Source of the DNA: Paenibacillus turpanensis
Lineage (GTDB): Bacteria > Bacillota > Bacilli > Paenibacillales > YIM-B00363
Direction of reading: 5' to 3'
Assembly: GCF_011421635.1 (NCBI RefSeq)
Contig: NZ_WTLI01000005.1
Location: forward strand, 1 to 64,000
Length of the DNA: 64,000 nucleotides
A program made the translations under genes and the position numbers. Position 1 is the stretch's first letter; the number at the start of each line of letters is the position of its first letter. Shown here in pieces: positions 1-9,965 of this stretch. The notes under the pieces were generated by a model. That model saw nothing but the letters and a program-made list of their open reading frames with translations, was not told the origin of the DNA and did no database searches.

Positions 1-1
1 C

Positions 2-3000
2 ATCCCGGAATTTATGGCGGTTGAGGGACCGCTGGAATTCGAGCGGCTGAAGTCGGCGCTGCAGCAGTTGTGCGATAGGCATGAGACGCTGCGGACAGGC
101 TTCGAGCTGCGGGATGGGGAGCCGGTACAGATCGTACGGGACACGGCGGAGCTGAACGTGTCCCTGCTGGAATGCACCGAGGAGGAGCTGCCTCGAATGA
201 TGGAGGAGCTCGTGCAGCCGTTCGAGTTGGCCAAGGCGCCGCTGTTCCGGGCGGCCGTGATACGCATAGACGAGGAACGGTATGTGCTGTTCATCGACAT
301 GCACCATATCATTTCCGATGGTGTTTCGATGGGTGTTCTCGTCGATGAAGTGACGAGGCTGTACGCAGGGGAGCGGCTGGAACCGCTGCGTGTGCAGTAC
401 CGGGACTATGCGGTTTGGCAGCAAACGTACAACGGATCGGAGACGTTCCGCAAGCACGAGATGTATTGGCTGGAGCGGCTGTCCGGCGAGCTGCCGGTGC
501 TGGAGCTGCCTACGGATTACCTGCGGCCGGCTGTTAAGCAGTTCGAGGGCTCGAGGTATCGATACACACTCAGCCCTGAGTTAACGAGCCGGATCCAACA
601 ATTTAACCAAGAGCATGGCGCAACCCTGTTTATGACTCTGTTTTCGATTTACAATCTGCTCCTTGCTAAATACAGCGGGAACGAAGATTTAATCGTTGGA
701 ACTCCTGTTGCCGGGCGAAACCATCCCGATATGGAGAGGGTTGTCGGCATGTTTGTTAACACCCTTGCCATTCGTACGCAGGTAAGTCCAAGTATGACGT
801 TCACAAAGTTGCTGGAGCAGGTGAAGCGGCATGTGTTGGACGCATTTGAGCATCAGGATTACCCGTTTGATGATCTGGTGGAGAAGCTCGGCGTATCCCG
901 CGATACGAGCAGGACTCCTTTATTTGATACGATGTTCGCTGTACAAAACATGGAGATGCCGGAAATGCAAACGGAGCGGCTCTCGTTCCGTCCATACACG
1001 GTTGAAAGCGATACGGCTAAATTTGATCTGACATTCGAGGTGTTCAGCGGAAATGACCGGATTCATTTGGATATCGAATACAGCACCGCGTTGTTTACGG
1101 AACAGACGGTTGCTCGCATGCTTCGTCACTTCGAACAAGCGATCGAATCGGTGATTTCCGAACCGTCACGCCTGTTTTCCGAGATCGAGATCCGCACGGC
1201 AGAGGATATCGCTGCTGCAAAGCGGCTCGTTCAAGCGGCCGACACGGAAGAGGAAGTAGAGGCTGTTCCCGTAAATAGGGGATCTATTTCCTGGATATTC
1301 GAGGAGCAGGTCAAGCTCCATCCGAACCGGACAGCACTCGTCTTTGAGGACGAGAGCTGGAGCTATTCCGAGCTGAATGCGATGGCGAACCGTATGGCCC
1401 ATGTGCTCAAGGCTCGGCTGCAGCATGCGAAGCAGCCGCGAGTAGCGCTGCGTGTAGACCGTTCACCAGAGATGATCGTAAGCATTTTGGCGACCCTCAA
1501 GGCAGGGGCGGCATACATTCCTTTGGATCCGTCGTACCCGGATGAACGCGTTTCGTCCATCCTTCAGGATAGTGAAGCAGCCGTCCTGTTAACGTCAGCG
1601 ATGGACCGGGACGCTGGGTTTCAATTGGTCGATGTAATCGATATTGCTGACCCTGAGCTTTATGCGGCAGCGACTGACGATTTACCGGAAGTCACGGCCT
1701 TGGACGACATTGCTTACATCATGTATACCTCCGGAACGACCGGTAAACCGAAAGGTATTCTAACCACACACCGCAATGTAATTCGAGTCGTAAACAACAC
1801 GAACTATATTGAGATCACCGAGGAAGATGCGCTGCTGCAGCTTTCAAATTACGCTTTTGACGGATCCGTATTCGATATTTTCGGTTCGCTCCTGAACGGG
1901 GCCAAGCTTGTACTGGTCTCCCGGCAGGCGATGCAGGATGTCGCAAGACTGACTCAATTGATCCGTGAAGAACAAATTAGCGTGATGTTCCTGACAACTG
2001 CATTATTCAATACGTTAATCGATTTGGAGCCGTACTGCTTTTGCGGGGTAAGAAAAGTGCTGTTTGGCGGCGAAAAGGTTTCGATTCAGCATGTGCGAAA
2101 AGCGATGTCCGTCCTCGGTTCCGGCAAAATGCTTCATGTTTACGGACCGACGGAAACGACGGTTTTTGCAACCTATTATCCGATCGGCGCGGTTGACGAT
2201 AAGTCTTATACCATTCCGATCGGGAAGCCGATTAACCAAACGTCACTCTACATTCTCAATTCACACTTGCAACCTCAGCCGATTGGCGTGTGGGGCGAGT
2301 TGTATATCGGCGGCGACGGCGTCTCGTTGGGATACTTGAACCGTGAGGAGCTGACCCGCGAGAAATTTGTCCGTCTGCCCGGCTTAAACAGCGTGACCTA
2401 TCGTACCGGGGATCGGGTTCGCCTGCTGCCGGATGGCCATATCGAATATGGGGAGCGGCTGGATGGGCAGGTGAAGCTGAGAGGCTTCCGCATCGAGCTG
2501 GGTGAAATCGAAAGTGCGATCCGCAATCTTCCTGAGGTACGGGAAGCTGCAGTCATTACCCGGCTGCTGAACGGTACGATGGCTATAGCTGCCTTCCTCG
2601 TCCTGGAAACAAGGGGACAAAGCCAGCCTTCGGCCGACTCCATTCGCCGGCACCTTTACGGACGACTGCCGGAGTACATGCTTCCATCCGCATTTGTTTT
2701 CCTGGAGCAGCTGCCGTTAACGGCCAACGGCAAGATTAACCGCAGAATGCTGGAGGGATATCCGCTTCACGAAGTCTCGTCCAAGGCATTTGTTGCTCCT
2801 GCGACAGGGATGGAGCGGAAGCTTGCCCTTCTTTGGGCGGACATCCTGCAGGTGGAGCAAGTAAGCGCGAAGGATCACTTTTTTGAGCTTGGCGGCAATT
2901 CGTTGCGGGCGATGATGCTGTCCGGGCGGGTGACGCAGCAGCTGAACATCAAAATGACCCTAAACGATGTGTTCCAGCACCCGATCCTGCATGATTTGGC

Positions 3001-6000
3001 GAATTGCTTGGAAACGCGAGACAGCACCGTATTTTCCGCAATTGAAAAGGCCGAGGAAAGAGAGTGGTATCCCGTATCGCCGGTACAGAGGCGAATGTAC
3101 TTCCTTCAACAATTAGAGGAAGCAGGAACCAGCTACAATATGCCGGCTCTGTTTACGGTGGTTGGTGCTCTGGATCCGGTGCGAGTTCAGGACGCGCTGG
3201 ACCAGCTGCTGCAGCGGCATGAAACGCTGCGGACGGAATTTGCCATGATCGAGGGGGAAATTGTCCAGAGAATCCACCAAAATATGAAGACGGAGGTGCA
3301 ATGGATTCGTGGCGAGGGGCAGGATGTTAAGCTCTTGGTTTCGTCGCTGATTCGTCCTTTTGACCTGAGTCAGCCTCCATTAATCCGCTTATCGGTGATT
3401 CCAATTCACGCCGAGAAGCATCTCTTCGTGTTTGACATGCATCATATTGCAGCCGACGGAATGGCTATGGATGTGCTGATGTCCGATTTCGCCGCCTTTT
3501 ACCGGAGAGAAGCACTCCCGGGGCTGGAGCTCGACTACAAAGACTACGCCGTATGGCAAAACCGTTTGTTAGCGGAGGGTGGTAGTCAAAGCCTCGAGCA
3601 GTATTGGCTGGATGTTTTCGCTGGGGAGCTCCCGGTACTGAACCTGCCGACAGATTATCGTCGTCCGGTTACGCAAACGTTTGACGGCAGCAGAGAGCGA
3701 TTTGTTATATCCAAGCCGCTTGCCGAGAAAATCAAATCGTTCTCGAAGCAAATGGAAGCGACGCCGTTTATGACGCTGCTGGGGGCATTTTCGATGCTTC
3801 TTGCCAAGTATTCGGGTCAAACCGATATCATCATCGGCACACCGGTTTCCGGTCGGCGCTATGCAGGGCTGGAGCATCTGATTGGATTGTTTGTCAATAC
3901 GCTTGCTTTACGGACTTATCCGGAGGCCGGAAAAACGGCTGCTGATTATATCCAAGAAGTGAAGAGACATGCTCTGGAGGCTTTCGCACATCAGGATTAT
4001 CCGTTTGAGGAGCTGGTGGACCGGCTGCAGCTGCGCCGGGATTTAAGCCGTAACCCGTTGTTTGACGTGATGTTCTCTTATCATGAATTGGAAGAGCAGC
4101 AGCTCCGCATGGATGACCTCACGGTGCAAGCGATGGAATTTGAAACCAATGTATCCAAATTTGATCTTACGCTTGATGTGACGGAAACCGCTGACGGATG
4201 GATCGCCGAGTTCGAATACAACACGCAATTGTTCAAGGCGGAGACGATACGAATCCTATCGGAGCATTTCCACACCTTGCTTCAATCCTTGACGGACCAG
4301 CCGCAGGCCGAGATTGGCCGACTGAATATGGTGCCGGAGCGCGAGCGGGAATGGCTGCTTCGTACCCTGAAAGAAAATGAGACTGCTTATGAGCGGGAGC
4401 GGTCGATAGATCAGCTGTTTGAGGAGCAGGCGCGGCAAACACCGGACGCGGTCGCCATTCGCTGCGGCACCAATGCATTGACGTATCGGCAGCTGAATGA
4501 AGCTGCAAACCGTCTGGCCAACGTACTTCGCCGCAATGGAGCGGAAAAAGGCGCGATCATCGGGCTTCATCTGGAACGATCCACGAATTTGATGGTCGGA
4601 CTGCTCGCGGTGCTGAAAGCTGGAGCTGCATATGTGCCGATTGACCCGTCGTTCCCGTTGGAGCGCATCCAATTCATGCTGGAAGATGCAGCGGTTACCG
4701 TTCTTCTAGCCGATCATGACCAGGTTGAAGGCTTGAACTACATCGGTCAAACGATGAATGTCTCGAATCCGGCGTTGTACGCCGAAGAGAGTCCAGCCAA
4801 TCTCGCTGTGCCGATAGATGCGAAGGATTTGGCTTATGTCATTTACACCTCGGGCTCCACGGGCCGTCCGAAAGGGGTCATGATTTCTCATCAAGCGGTC
4901 CATAACTTTATGTGCGGCATGAGGGAGCATATCCCATTCGAGGCTGGCCGATCGATATTGTGCCTAACGACCGTATCATTTGACATTTTCGTCACGGAAA
5001 CGCTGCTTCCGCTTTGCAGCGGCATGGAAGTGGTCATGTGCGACGAGCTGGAGCGCAGGGAAGTGACGCGTCTGCTTGATTTGATCGAAAAACAGCGGGT
5101 TTCGATGCTGCAGGCAACGCCGTCCACGGTTGAATTTATTCTTTCTCATCCGGAAGCGACCGCTAAGCTCGGTTCGATTCGAGAAATCATGGTTGGGGGC
5201 GAGGAGCTGCCGCTCACCCTGCTGAACAAGCTTCGCAGCACCGTCACGTCGGCTGAAATTTTTAACGTATACGGGCCGACCGAATTTACAGTGTGGTGCA
5301 CGATCGGCAACGTCACCGATGCGGCACGTGTCACGATCGGCAGGCCGCTGCAGAACACGGCCATTCTGATCGTGGATGCAAACCACGAGCTGCAGCCGCT
5401 TGGTGTCCCCGGCGAGCTGTGCATTGCCGGCGACGGCATGTCCAAGGGGTATTGGAACCGCGACGAATTGACGGCGGAAAAATTCGTATCGATTCCGTTC
5501 CTGCCCGGCAAGATGATGTACAAATCCGGGGACTTGGCAAGGTGGCTCCCGGACGGAAGCCTTGAGTATTATGGCCGGATGGATTTTCAGGTGAAAATTC
5601 GCGGCTACCGGATTGAATTGGGAGAAATCGAGGAGCTCATCCGATCGACGCCTGGGGTGAAGGAAGCCGTCGTTACCGCGAAAAAAGATAGTCAAGGCCA
5701 AAGCTACCTGTGCGCTTACGTCGTTTCCGATATCGAGCACAGCTACGCACAGTGGAAGTTGATTTTGAGTGAGCGCCTGCCGGAGTACATGATCCCGAAT
5801 TACGTTATGTATCTTGATAAGCTGCCGCTGACTCCAAATAACAAGGTGGACCGCAAGGCACTGCCTGATCCGGATACCGCTTCGCATCGGGAAAGCAATT
5901 ATGTAGCCCCAGAAACGGATACGGAGAACACGCTCTGCCATATCTGGGAGAAGCTGCTAGGTGTTCCGCGGGTAGGAGTGCTCGATCGATTCTTCGAACT

Positions 6001-6859
6001 CGGCGGGCATTCGCTGAAGGCGGTTGCGCTCGTCGGTGAAATTATGAAGCAGTGCAGTGTCGAGCTTCCGCTGCGCTTCGTATTCCAGCAGGAGACCGTC
6101 CGTGAGCAGGCGGCTATGATCGATCGGATTCGAGCCGGTTATTTGCTCGACCAGCCTGTCACCGTCCTGCAAAGCAAAGAGAAAGCGGAGTCGATCTTCT
6201 TCTTCCCGCCGCTCGCCGGCTATGGCGTCGTTTATGAGCCGCTGGCAGAGCAGCTGCCGGATTGCAATGTGTACGGGTTTGACTTTATTCCGGAAGAGGA
6301 TCGCCTGCAGCGGTACGTGGAGATGATCGAAGCGAAGCATAACGAGTCTGATCCGCTCATTCTCGCGGGATATTCCGTCGGCGGCAACCTTGCGTTCGAG
6401 GTCGCCAAGGCACTGGAGCAGCGGGGACATCGGGTCAGCCATTTAGTATTGATTGATGCCTACCGCAAAACAGAAAGCTTGTCGCAATCGGAGGAAGAAG
6501 CCTTGGCCGAAGTCCGAGACGTGCTTGACGATGGAGGAATGTACCAGGATGTGCTTGCCAATCCGGCGATCCGTAACCAGGTCGAGAACACGATGCTGGG
6601 ATATAAGAAGTACTACAATGCGCTGCAAAATGAGGGTGCTGTATCTGCGGAAGTGCATCTCATTCGTTCGGAGGAATTTGCGGATCATCCGTTGTCCTGG
6701 AACGAGGTAACCGAAGGGGAATGCAGGGAGTATCAAGCGCTCGGAAGCCATGAAAGCATGATGACCAATCCGATGCACCGGCAGGCGACGGCTTTGATGC
6801 TGCGAGGCATCTTGGATGCGATCTGGAACCGAACCGATGAGCCGGTAGTGACAACATAA
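2..6859 (+). CDS. Nonribosomal peptide synthetase, terminal two modules plus thioesterase (5' end outside window)
   Basis: The frame is open from the first bases, and the text before the first ATG (position 14) already reads as condensation-domain sequence, so the gene begins upstream. Domain order: C (HHxxxDG at 302-322), A (YTSGTTGKPKG from 1724), PCP (LGGNS, phosphopantetheine Ser at 2900), C (HHIAADG from 3440), A (YTSGSTGRPKG from 4844), PCP (LGGHS, Ser at 6011) and a type I TE (GYSVGG, Ser at 6374, candidate His at 6749). The TE makes this the last synthetase of the assembly line. Aligned by eye to GrsA, the first A domain reads DGFFLGVVFK, one residue from the published Ile code DGFFLGVVYK. 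The second reads DITQMGVVWK, loosely like the Gly code DILQLGLIWK. No epimerisation domain is visible. Module identity is certain; the second substrate is a guess. Confidence 0.97.
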   Translation: MPEFMAVEGPLEFERLKSALQQLCDRHETLRTGFELRDGEPVQIVRDTAELNVSLLECTEEELPRMMEELVQPFELAKAPLFRAAVIRIDEERYVLFIDMHHIISDGVSMGVLVDEVTRLYAGERLEPLRVQYRDYAVWQQTYNGSETFRKHEMYWLERLSGELPVLELPTDYLRPAVKQFEGSRYRYTLSPELTSRIQQFNQEHGATLFMTLFSIYNLLLAKYSGNEDLIVGTPVAGRNHPDMERVVGMFVNTLAIRTQVSPSMTFTKLLEQVKRHVLDAFEHQDYPFDDLVEKLGVSRDTSRTPLFDTMFAVQNMEMPEMQTERLSFRPYTVESDTAKFDLTFEVFSGNDRIHLDIEYSTALFTEQTVARMLRHFEQAIESVISEPSRLFSEIEIRTAEDIAAAKRLVQAADTEEEVEAVPVNRGSISWIFEEQVKLHPNRTALVFEDESWSYSELNAMANRMAHVLKARLQHAKQPRVALRVDRSPEMIVSILATLKAGAAYIPLDPSYPDERVSSILQDSEAAVLLTSAMDRDAGFQLVDVIDIADPELYAAATDDLPEVTALDDIAYIMYTSGTTGKPKGILTTHRNVIRVVNNTNYIEITEEDALLQLSNYAFDGSVFDIFGSLLNGAKLVLVSRQAMQDVARLTQLIREEQISVMFLTTALFNTLIDLEPYCFCGVRKVLFGGEKVSIQHVRKAMSVLGSGKMLHVYGPTETTVFATYYPIGAVDDKSYTIPIGKPINQTSLYILNSHLQPQPIGVWGELYIGGDGVSLGYLNREELTREKFVRLPGLNSVTYRTGDRVRLLPDGHIEYGERLDGQVKLRGFRIELGEIESAIRNLPEVREAAVITRLLNGTMAIAAFLVLETRGQSQPSADSIRRHLYGRLPEYMLPSAFVFLEQLPLTANGKINRRMLEGYPLHEVSSKAFVAPATGMERKLALLWADILQVEQVSAKDHFFELGGNSLRAMMLSGRVTQQLNIKMTLNDVFQHPILHDLANCLETRDSTVFSAIEKAEEREWYPVSPVQRRMYFLQQLEEAGTSYNMPALFTVVGALDPVRVQDALDQLLQRHETLRTEFAMIEGEIVQRIHQNMKTEVQWIRGEGQDVKLLVSSLIRPFDLSQPPLIRLSVIPIHAEKHLFVFDMHHIAADGMAMDVLMSDFAAFYRREALPGLELDYKDYAVWQNRLLAEGGSQSLEQYWLDVFAGELPVLNLPTDYRRPVTQTFDGSRERFVISKPLAEKIKSFSKQMEATPFMTLLGAFSMLLAKYSGQTDIIIGTPVSGRRYAGLEHLIGLFVNTLALRTYPEAGKTAADYIQEVKRHALEAFAHQDYPFEELVDRLQLRRDLSRNPLFDVMFSYHELEEQQLRMDDLTVQAMEFETNVSKFDLTLDVTETADGWIAEFEYNTQLFKAETIRILSEHFHTLLQSLTDQPQAEIGRLNMVPEREREWLLRTLKENETAYERERSIDQLFEEQARQTPDAVAIRCGTNALTYRQLNEAANRLANVLRRNGAEKGAIIGLHLERSTNLMVGLLAVLKAGAAYVPIDPSFPLERIQFMLEDAAVTVLLADHDQVEGLNYIGQTMNVSNPALYAEESPANLAVPIDAKDLAYVIYTSGSTGRPKGVMISHQAVHNFMCGMREHIPFEAGRSILCLTTVSFDIFVTETLLPLCSGMEVVMCDELERREVTRLLDLIEKQRVSMLQATPSTVEFILSHPEATAKLGSIREIMVGGEELPLTLLNKLRSTVTSAEIFNVYGPTEFTVWCTIGNVTDAARVTIGRPLQNTAILIVDANHELQPLGVPGELCIAGDGMSKGYWNRDELTAEKFVSIPFLPGKMMYKSGDLARWLPDGSLEYYGRMDFQVKIRGYRIELGEIEELIRSTPGVKEAVVTAKKDSQGQSYLCAYVVSDIEHSYAQWKLILSERLPEYMIPNYVMYLDKLPLTPNNKVDRKALPDPDTASHRESNYVAPETDTENTLCHIWEKLLGVPRVGVLDRFFELGGHSLKAVALVGEIMKQCSVELPLRFVFQQETVREQAAMIDRIRAGYLLDQPVTVLQSKEKAESIFFFPPLAGYGVVYEPLAEQLPDCNVYGFDFIPEEDRLQRYVEMIEAKHNESDPLILAGYSVGGNLAFEVAKALEQRGHRVSHLVLIDAYRKTESLSQSEEEALAEVRDVLDDGGMYQDVLANPAIRNQVENTMLGYKKYYNALQNEGAVSAEVHLIRSEEFADHPLSWNEVTEGECREYQALGSHESMMTNPMHRQATALMLRGILDAIWNRTDEPVVTT

Positions 6860-6913
6860 CAAAGCCCGAACGAGACGGTATAAACGTACTTCAATCATGC
6901 GAGGAGTGTCTTC

Positions 6914-8179
6914 ATGCTTCGGATTTTCAAAAACACCAGCTTTTCACTGTTCGTCGGCTCCCGAACCATCGCAAACATTGCTGACAGCGTCTACTTCATG
7001 GCGATCCTTTGGCTTGTGCAAACCGCCTCGGGCTCGGTCGCCTTCACCGGTCTCGCCTACAGCGCGATGTCGGTGGCGCTGCTGTTCAGCTTTGCCTTCG
7101 GACCGATCATCGACCGATACTCGCCGGCGCTGCTGGCCGGGATCGCGCTGCTGGTCCAGTCCGTGATTATCGCGGCCATCCCATTCCTTGGGGTGGCCGG
7201 AAATCAGGTGCCGCTGCTATTGGCACTTCTATTCATAGCGGCATTGTTCTCCGCCTTGTATTATCCGGCGATTAACACACTGCTGCCTCGGATATTACGA
7301 GGCAAGGAGGATCTGTTCGCAGGGAATTCCATTATTGGTTCCACCGACGAGATCATTAACTTGGCCGGCTTCCTGGCCGGCGGCAGTATTATCGTGGCCT
7401 TCGGCGTCAACCAAACGTTATTTTTATCCGCTGCCATGCTGCTTGCGGCCTGCGCCGCTTACTTTATTTTAACGAAACGGCTTGCCGCCACTCCCGCTCC
7501 CGGTCTTGAAGAAGCGGACCTGGAGCAGGGGGAACGGCTGCCGGCCAACTTCAAGACCTACTTATCCGAGTTAAAAGAAGGCATGCAGTTCGTGCTGAAC
7601 AATGATTTTCTGCGGCTCGTTCTGCCTCTTTCCGCTATTTCCAATCTTGGCATGGCGATTGTCATTATCGTCATCCCATCGGTCGGCGAATCGTTCGGCT
7701 CGGCATTTTACTTCAGCCTGCTGTACGTCGCATCGTTCGTCGGCATGATCATTGGCGCTCTGCTGAGTAATGCCCTCCCGAAGAACGGGCTGGTCATGAG
7801 CGCATTTTGGATCGGAGAGGGCATCGCTCTCATTCTGTTTGTGCTGCTGCCGCATCAATTCGTATGGAAGCTGGTCGCAGTCATTTTGTTTGGCATCTGC
7901 TCCGGTCTGAACACGGTGCTGTTAACGTCGTTTGTCCAGCTCATGACAAAGGAGCATTTGCTAGGACGAGTCATGTCCGCCGTATCAACGCTGGCCAGCA
8001 TCTCGCTTCCGCTTGGCGGTTTGCTCGGCGGCCTGCTCTCCTTTTGGCTCAGTGTAGATTGGATTATGATCATTAGCTCTGCGCTTATTGTGTCCAGCGG
8101 GTTGTTCCTATTGTTCAAGGAACAGATTCGCAGCTATACGGTCGATGAGCCCGTTCAAGCCAAAGAAGTGTCGGTATAG
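6914..8179 (+). CDS. MFS transporter, probable peptide exporter
   Basis: A 421-residue integral membrane protein with about 12 hydrophobic helices and a charged cytoplasmic linker near residues 190-220 (GLEEADLEQGERLP), the usual layout of major facilitator drug exporters; it most resembles macrolide-efflux-type MFS proteins. The ATG follows a GAGGAG-type ribosome binding site. It lies 54 bases after the NRPS stop and reads in the same direction, so export of, or self-resistance to, the NRPS product is the natural inference. The substrate cannot be read from sequence. Confidence 0.9.
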   Translation: MLRIFKNTSFSLFVGSRTIANIADSVYFMAILWLVQTASGSVAFTGLAYSAMSVALLFSFAFGPIIDRYSPALLAGIALLVQSVIIAAIPFLGVAGNQVPLLLALLFIAALFSALYYPAINTLLPRILRGKEDLFAGNSIIGSTDEIINLAGFLAGGSIIVAFGVNQTLFLSAAMLLAACAAYFILTKRLAATPAPGLEEADLEQGERLPANFKTYLSELKEGMQFVLNNDFLRLVLPLSAISNLGMAIVIIVIPSVGESFGSAFYFSLLYVASFVGMIIGALLSNALPKNGLVMSAFWIGEGIALILFVLLPHQFVWKLVAVILFGICSGLNTVLLTSFVQLMTKEHLLGRVMSAVSTLASISLPLGGLLGGLLSFWLSVDWIMIISSALIVSSGLFLLFKEQIRSYTVDEPVQAKEVSV

Positions 8180-8201
8180 CTGAGAAGGGAGGTGAAAACC
8201 G

Positions 8202-8879
8202 TTGAATTCTGTCTCTTATGATATTCGTTCCATCATGGCACGAGATCCGGCGGCAAGAAGCAAGTGGGAGGTCATGCTGTGTTATCCGGGCTTCCATGCG
8301 GTTCTGCTGCATCGAGTGGCGCATGGTTTGCACGCGCGCAATCGTAAAATGCTGGCGCGTATGGTCGCTGCCTTTAATCGTTTCTTGACGGGAGTGGATA
8401 TTCACCCCGCTGCAGTAATCGGCAAAGGTTTGTTTATCGATCACGGCGTTGGCGTAGTCATTGGGGAAACGGTAGAGATCGGGGATGATGTAACGATATA
8501 TCAAGGAGTGACGTTGGGAGGCACAGGGAAGATTTCGGGGAAACGACACCCGACCATTGGAAATCATGTGGTCATTAGTGCCGGGGCCAAAGTACTCGGA
8601 CCTTTTAAGGTAGGGGATTACTCAAAGGTCGGGGCCGGAGCGGTTGTTTTGAAGGAAGTCCCGCCTCACTGCACGGTCGTCGGTATTCCCGGCAAAATCG
8701 TGAAGCGGAACGGTCGGTCGGACCGCGCCGAGGACGATTTGGAGCAAACGAAGCTGCCAGACCCGGTAGGCGAACAGCTGGCGGAAATGGCCGCGATGAT
8801 CCGCGAGCTCAAAGCAGAGCTGGACGAGCTCAAATCGAAGCAAGAAGAAATGCAGGCGCGCGAGCCTGTTCATGCTTAA
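8202..8879 (+). CDS. cysE: Serine O-acetyltransferase-like hexapeptide-repeat enzyme
   Basis: 225 residues starting at TTG 8202, behind the strong site GGGAGGTG (8187-8194). The middle is a left-handed beta-helix of hexapeptide turns, from IHPAAVIGKG through IGDDVTIYQGVTLGGTG to VGAGAVVLKEVP and VVGIPGKIV, typical of CysE and of serine acetyltransferases that make O-acetylserine from serine and acetyl-CoA. The C terminus has a short charged coiled-coil tail (about residues 195-225) that housekeeping CysE does not need. Sitting inside an NRPS operon, it may feed a serine- or cysteine-derived precursor or acetylate another hydroxyl group. No partner cysteine or diaminopropionate synthase is adjacent. 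Confidence 0.85.
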   Translation: MNSVSYDIRSIMARDPAARSKWEVMLCYPGFHAVLLHRVAHGLHARNRKMLARMVAAFNRFLTGVDIHPAAVIGKGLFIDHGVGVVIGETVEIGDDVTIYQGVTLGGTGKISGKRHPTIGNHVVISAGAKVLGPFKVGDYSKVGAGAVVLKEVPPHCTVVGIPGKIVKRNGRSDRAEDDLEQTKLPDPVGEQLAEMAAMIRELKAELDELKSKQEEMQAREPVHA

Positions 8880-8904
8880 CTTAAAAATCCAATCATGAAG
8901 GGTG

Positions 8905-9312
8905 ATGGAAGAAATGAAATGGTTATGGCTATCTGTTCTGCTGCATTTTATCGGTTTGGTTTGGGATGAAATTTACCATCAAACGCGCATAGTTGACGTG
9001 GAGTATATTCCAGTTCCGCATTGGCCGATGGTTATCGCGCCATTTCTGCTCGTTGCCTTTTCGTATAAATATTTCAAGTCGGATCGTCCGCAGAGCAAGC
9101 CGCTCAGCCTATTACTTATCCTTGCTACGGTTGTCCTGCTCGTTGGTACCGCATGGGACAACTTCGGCTATCATGTACGCGGCATCGAGCTGCCGGAAGA
9201 CGCGCCGCCTCATGTGACAATGCAGCTTGGATTTTACGCCACCTTATTACTTCTGATTGCGGCAAGCATTACAGGGGGCTTCAAGCAAAGAAGGATCCGT
9301 GTTGAGGGATGA
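8905..9312 (+). CDS. Small four-helix membrane protein of unknown function
   Basis: About 135 residues with four hydrophobic segments: near the N terminus (WLWLSVLLHFIGLVW), then PMVIAPFLLVAF, LLLILATVVLLVG and FYATLLLLIAAS. Short polar loops contain several His and acidic residues (DEIYHQ, DNFGYHVRG). Three starts are close together (GTG 8902, ATG 8905, ATG 8914); none has a perfectly spaced ribosome binding site. Its stop overlaps the ATG of the next ABC ATPase gene (ATGA), so it is probably co-translated with the FtsE/FtsX-like pair. I do not recognise the family. Confidence 0.75.
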   Translation: MEEMKWLWLSVLLHFIGLVWDEIYHQTRIVDVEYIPVPHWPMVIAPFLLVAFSYKYFKSDRPQSKPLSLLLILATVVLLVGTAWDNFGYHVRGIELPEDAPPHVTMQLGFYATLLLLIAASITGGFKQRRIRVEG

Positions 9313-9965
9313 TTGTTTTTGACAATGTGTCCGTACAGTACGAGCAGCATGCGGTTCTGCGCAATGTGAATCTGGAGTTTGCCACCGGCAGCTTTACGTA
9401 CCTCCTCGGCCCATCCGGGTCGGGGAAGAGTACGCTGCTGAAGCTTCTCTATCGCGAGATTGAGCATTACCAGGGCAGCATCAGCATCATGGGTGAGGAT
9501 TTGAAAAAGGATCCTCGCTGGAAGCTGCGCCGCAAGGTGGCAACGGTGTTTCAATCGTTTGAGCTGCTGGATCGTAAGACGGTCTATGAAAATGTCGCGT
9601 TAGCCGCACAAATCCTGGGCATGAAAGCAGATGAAATTCATCGAAAAACGATCGATTTGATTCATAAGGTTGGGCTGGAAGGCAAGGAAGACCGGTTTCC
9701 TCATCAAATCTCGGGGGGCGAGCAGCAGCGGGTTGCGATCGCAAGAGCGCTTCTAAGCGAGCCGCACATTTTGCTGGCTGATGAGCCAACCGGAAATTTG
9801 GACATGGAGCATGCCGTGAATGTCATGAAGCTGCTCGTTCAGCTGCACGAAGCCGAGGGGATCACGATCATCATGGCGACCCATTCGCAGGAGCTCGTCA
9901 CCCGGTTTCCTTTTCAAAAAATCCGGCTGCAGGAAGGGGGTGTCACGGAGGTTGTCGGAGCTTAA
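9309..9965 (+). CDS. ftsE: FtsE-like ABC transporter ATPase
   Basis: A 218-residue stand-alone ATPase. Walker A GPSGSGKST is near residue 35, the Q-loop is in VFQSFELLD, the signature is SGGEQQRVAIARAL, Walker B is ILLADEPTGNLD and the switch His is in THSQE. These are the FtsE/LolD/MacB-type features. The next gene encodes an FtsX-fold permease and starts inside this one, so they form a pair. FtsEX normally transmits ATP hydrolysis across the membrane to activate a secreted coiled-coil cell-wall hydrolase. Because the pair sits in an NRPS operon it is probably a specialised paralogue, not the division copy. Confidence 0.85.
   Translation: MIVFDNVSVQYEQHAVLRNVNLEFATGSFTYLLGPSGSGKSTLLKLLYREIEHYQGSISIMGEDLKKDPRWKLRRKVATVFQSFELLDRKTVYENVALAAQILGMKADEIHRKTIDLIHKVGLEGKEDRFPHQISGGEQQRVAIARALLSEPHILLADEPTGNLDMEHAVNVMKLLVQLHEAEGITIIMATHSQELVTRFPFQKIRLQEGGVTEVVGA

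Noticed and set aside
4976-5941. A 321-residue open frame on the minus strand inside the NRPS
   Set aside because: It lies wholly opposite a clear adenylation domain, has no recognisable motif, and looks like a GC-driven antisense shadow.
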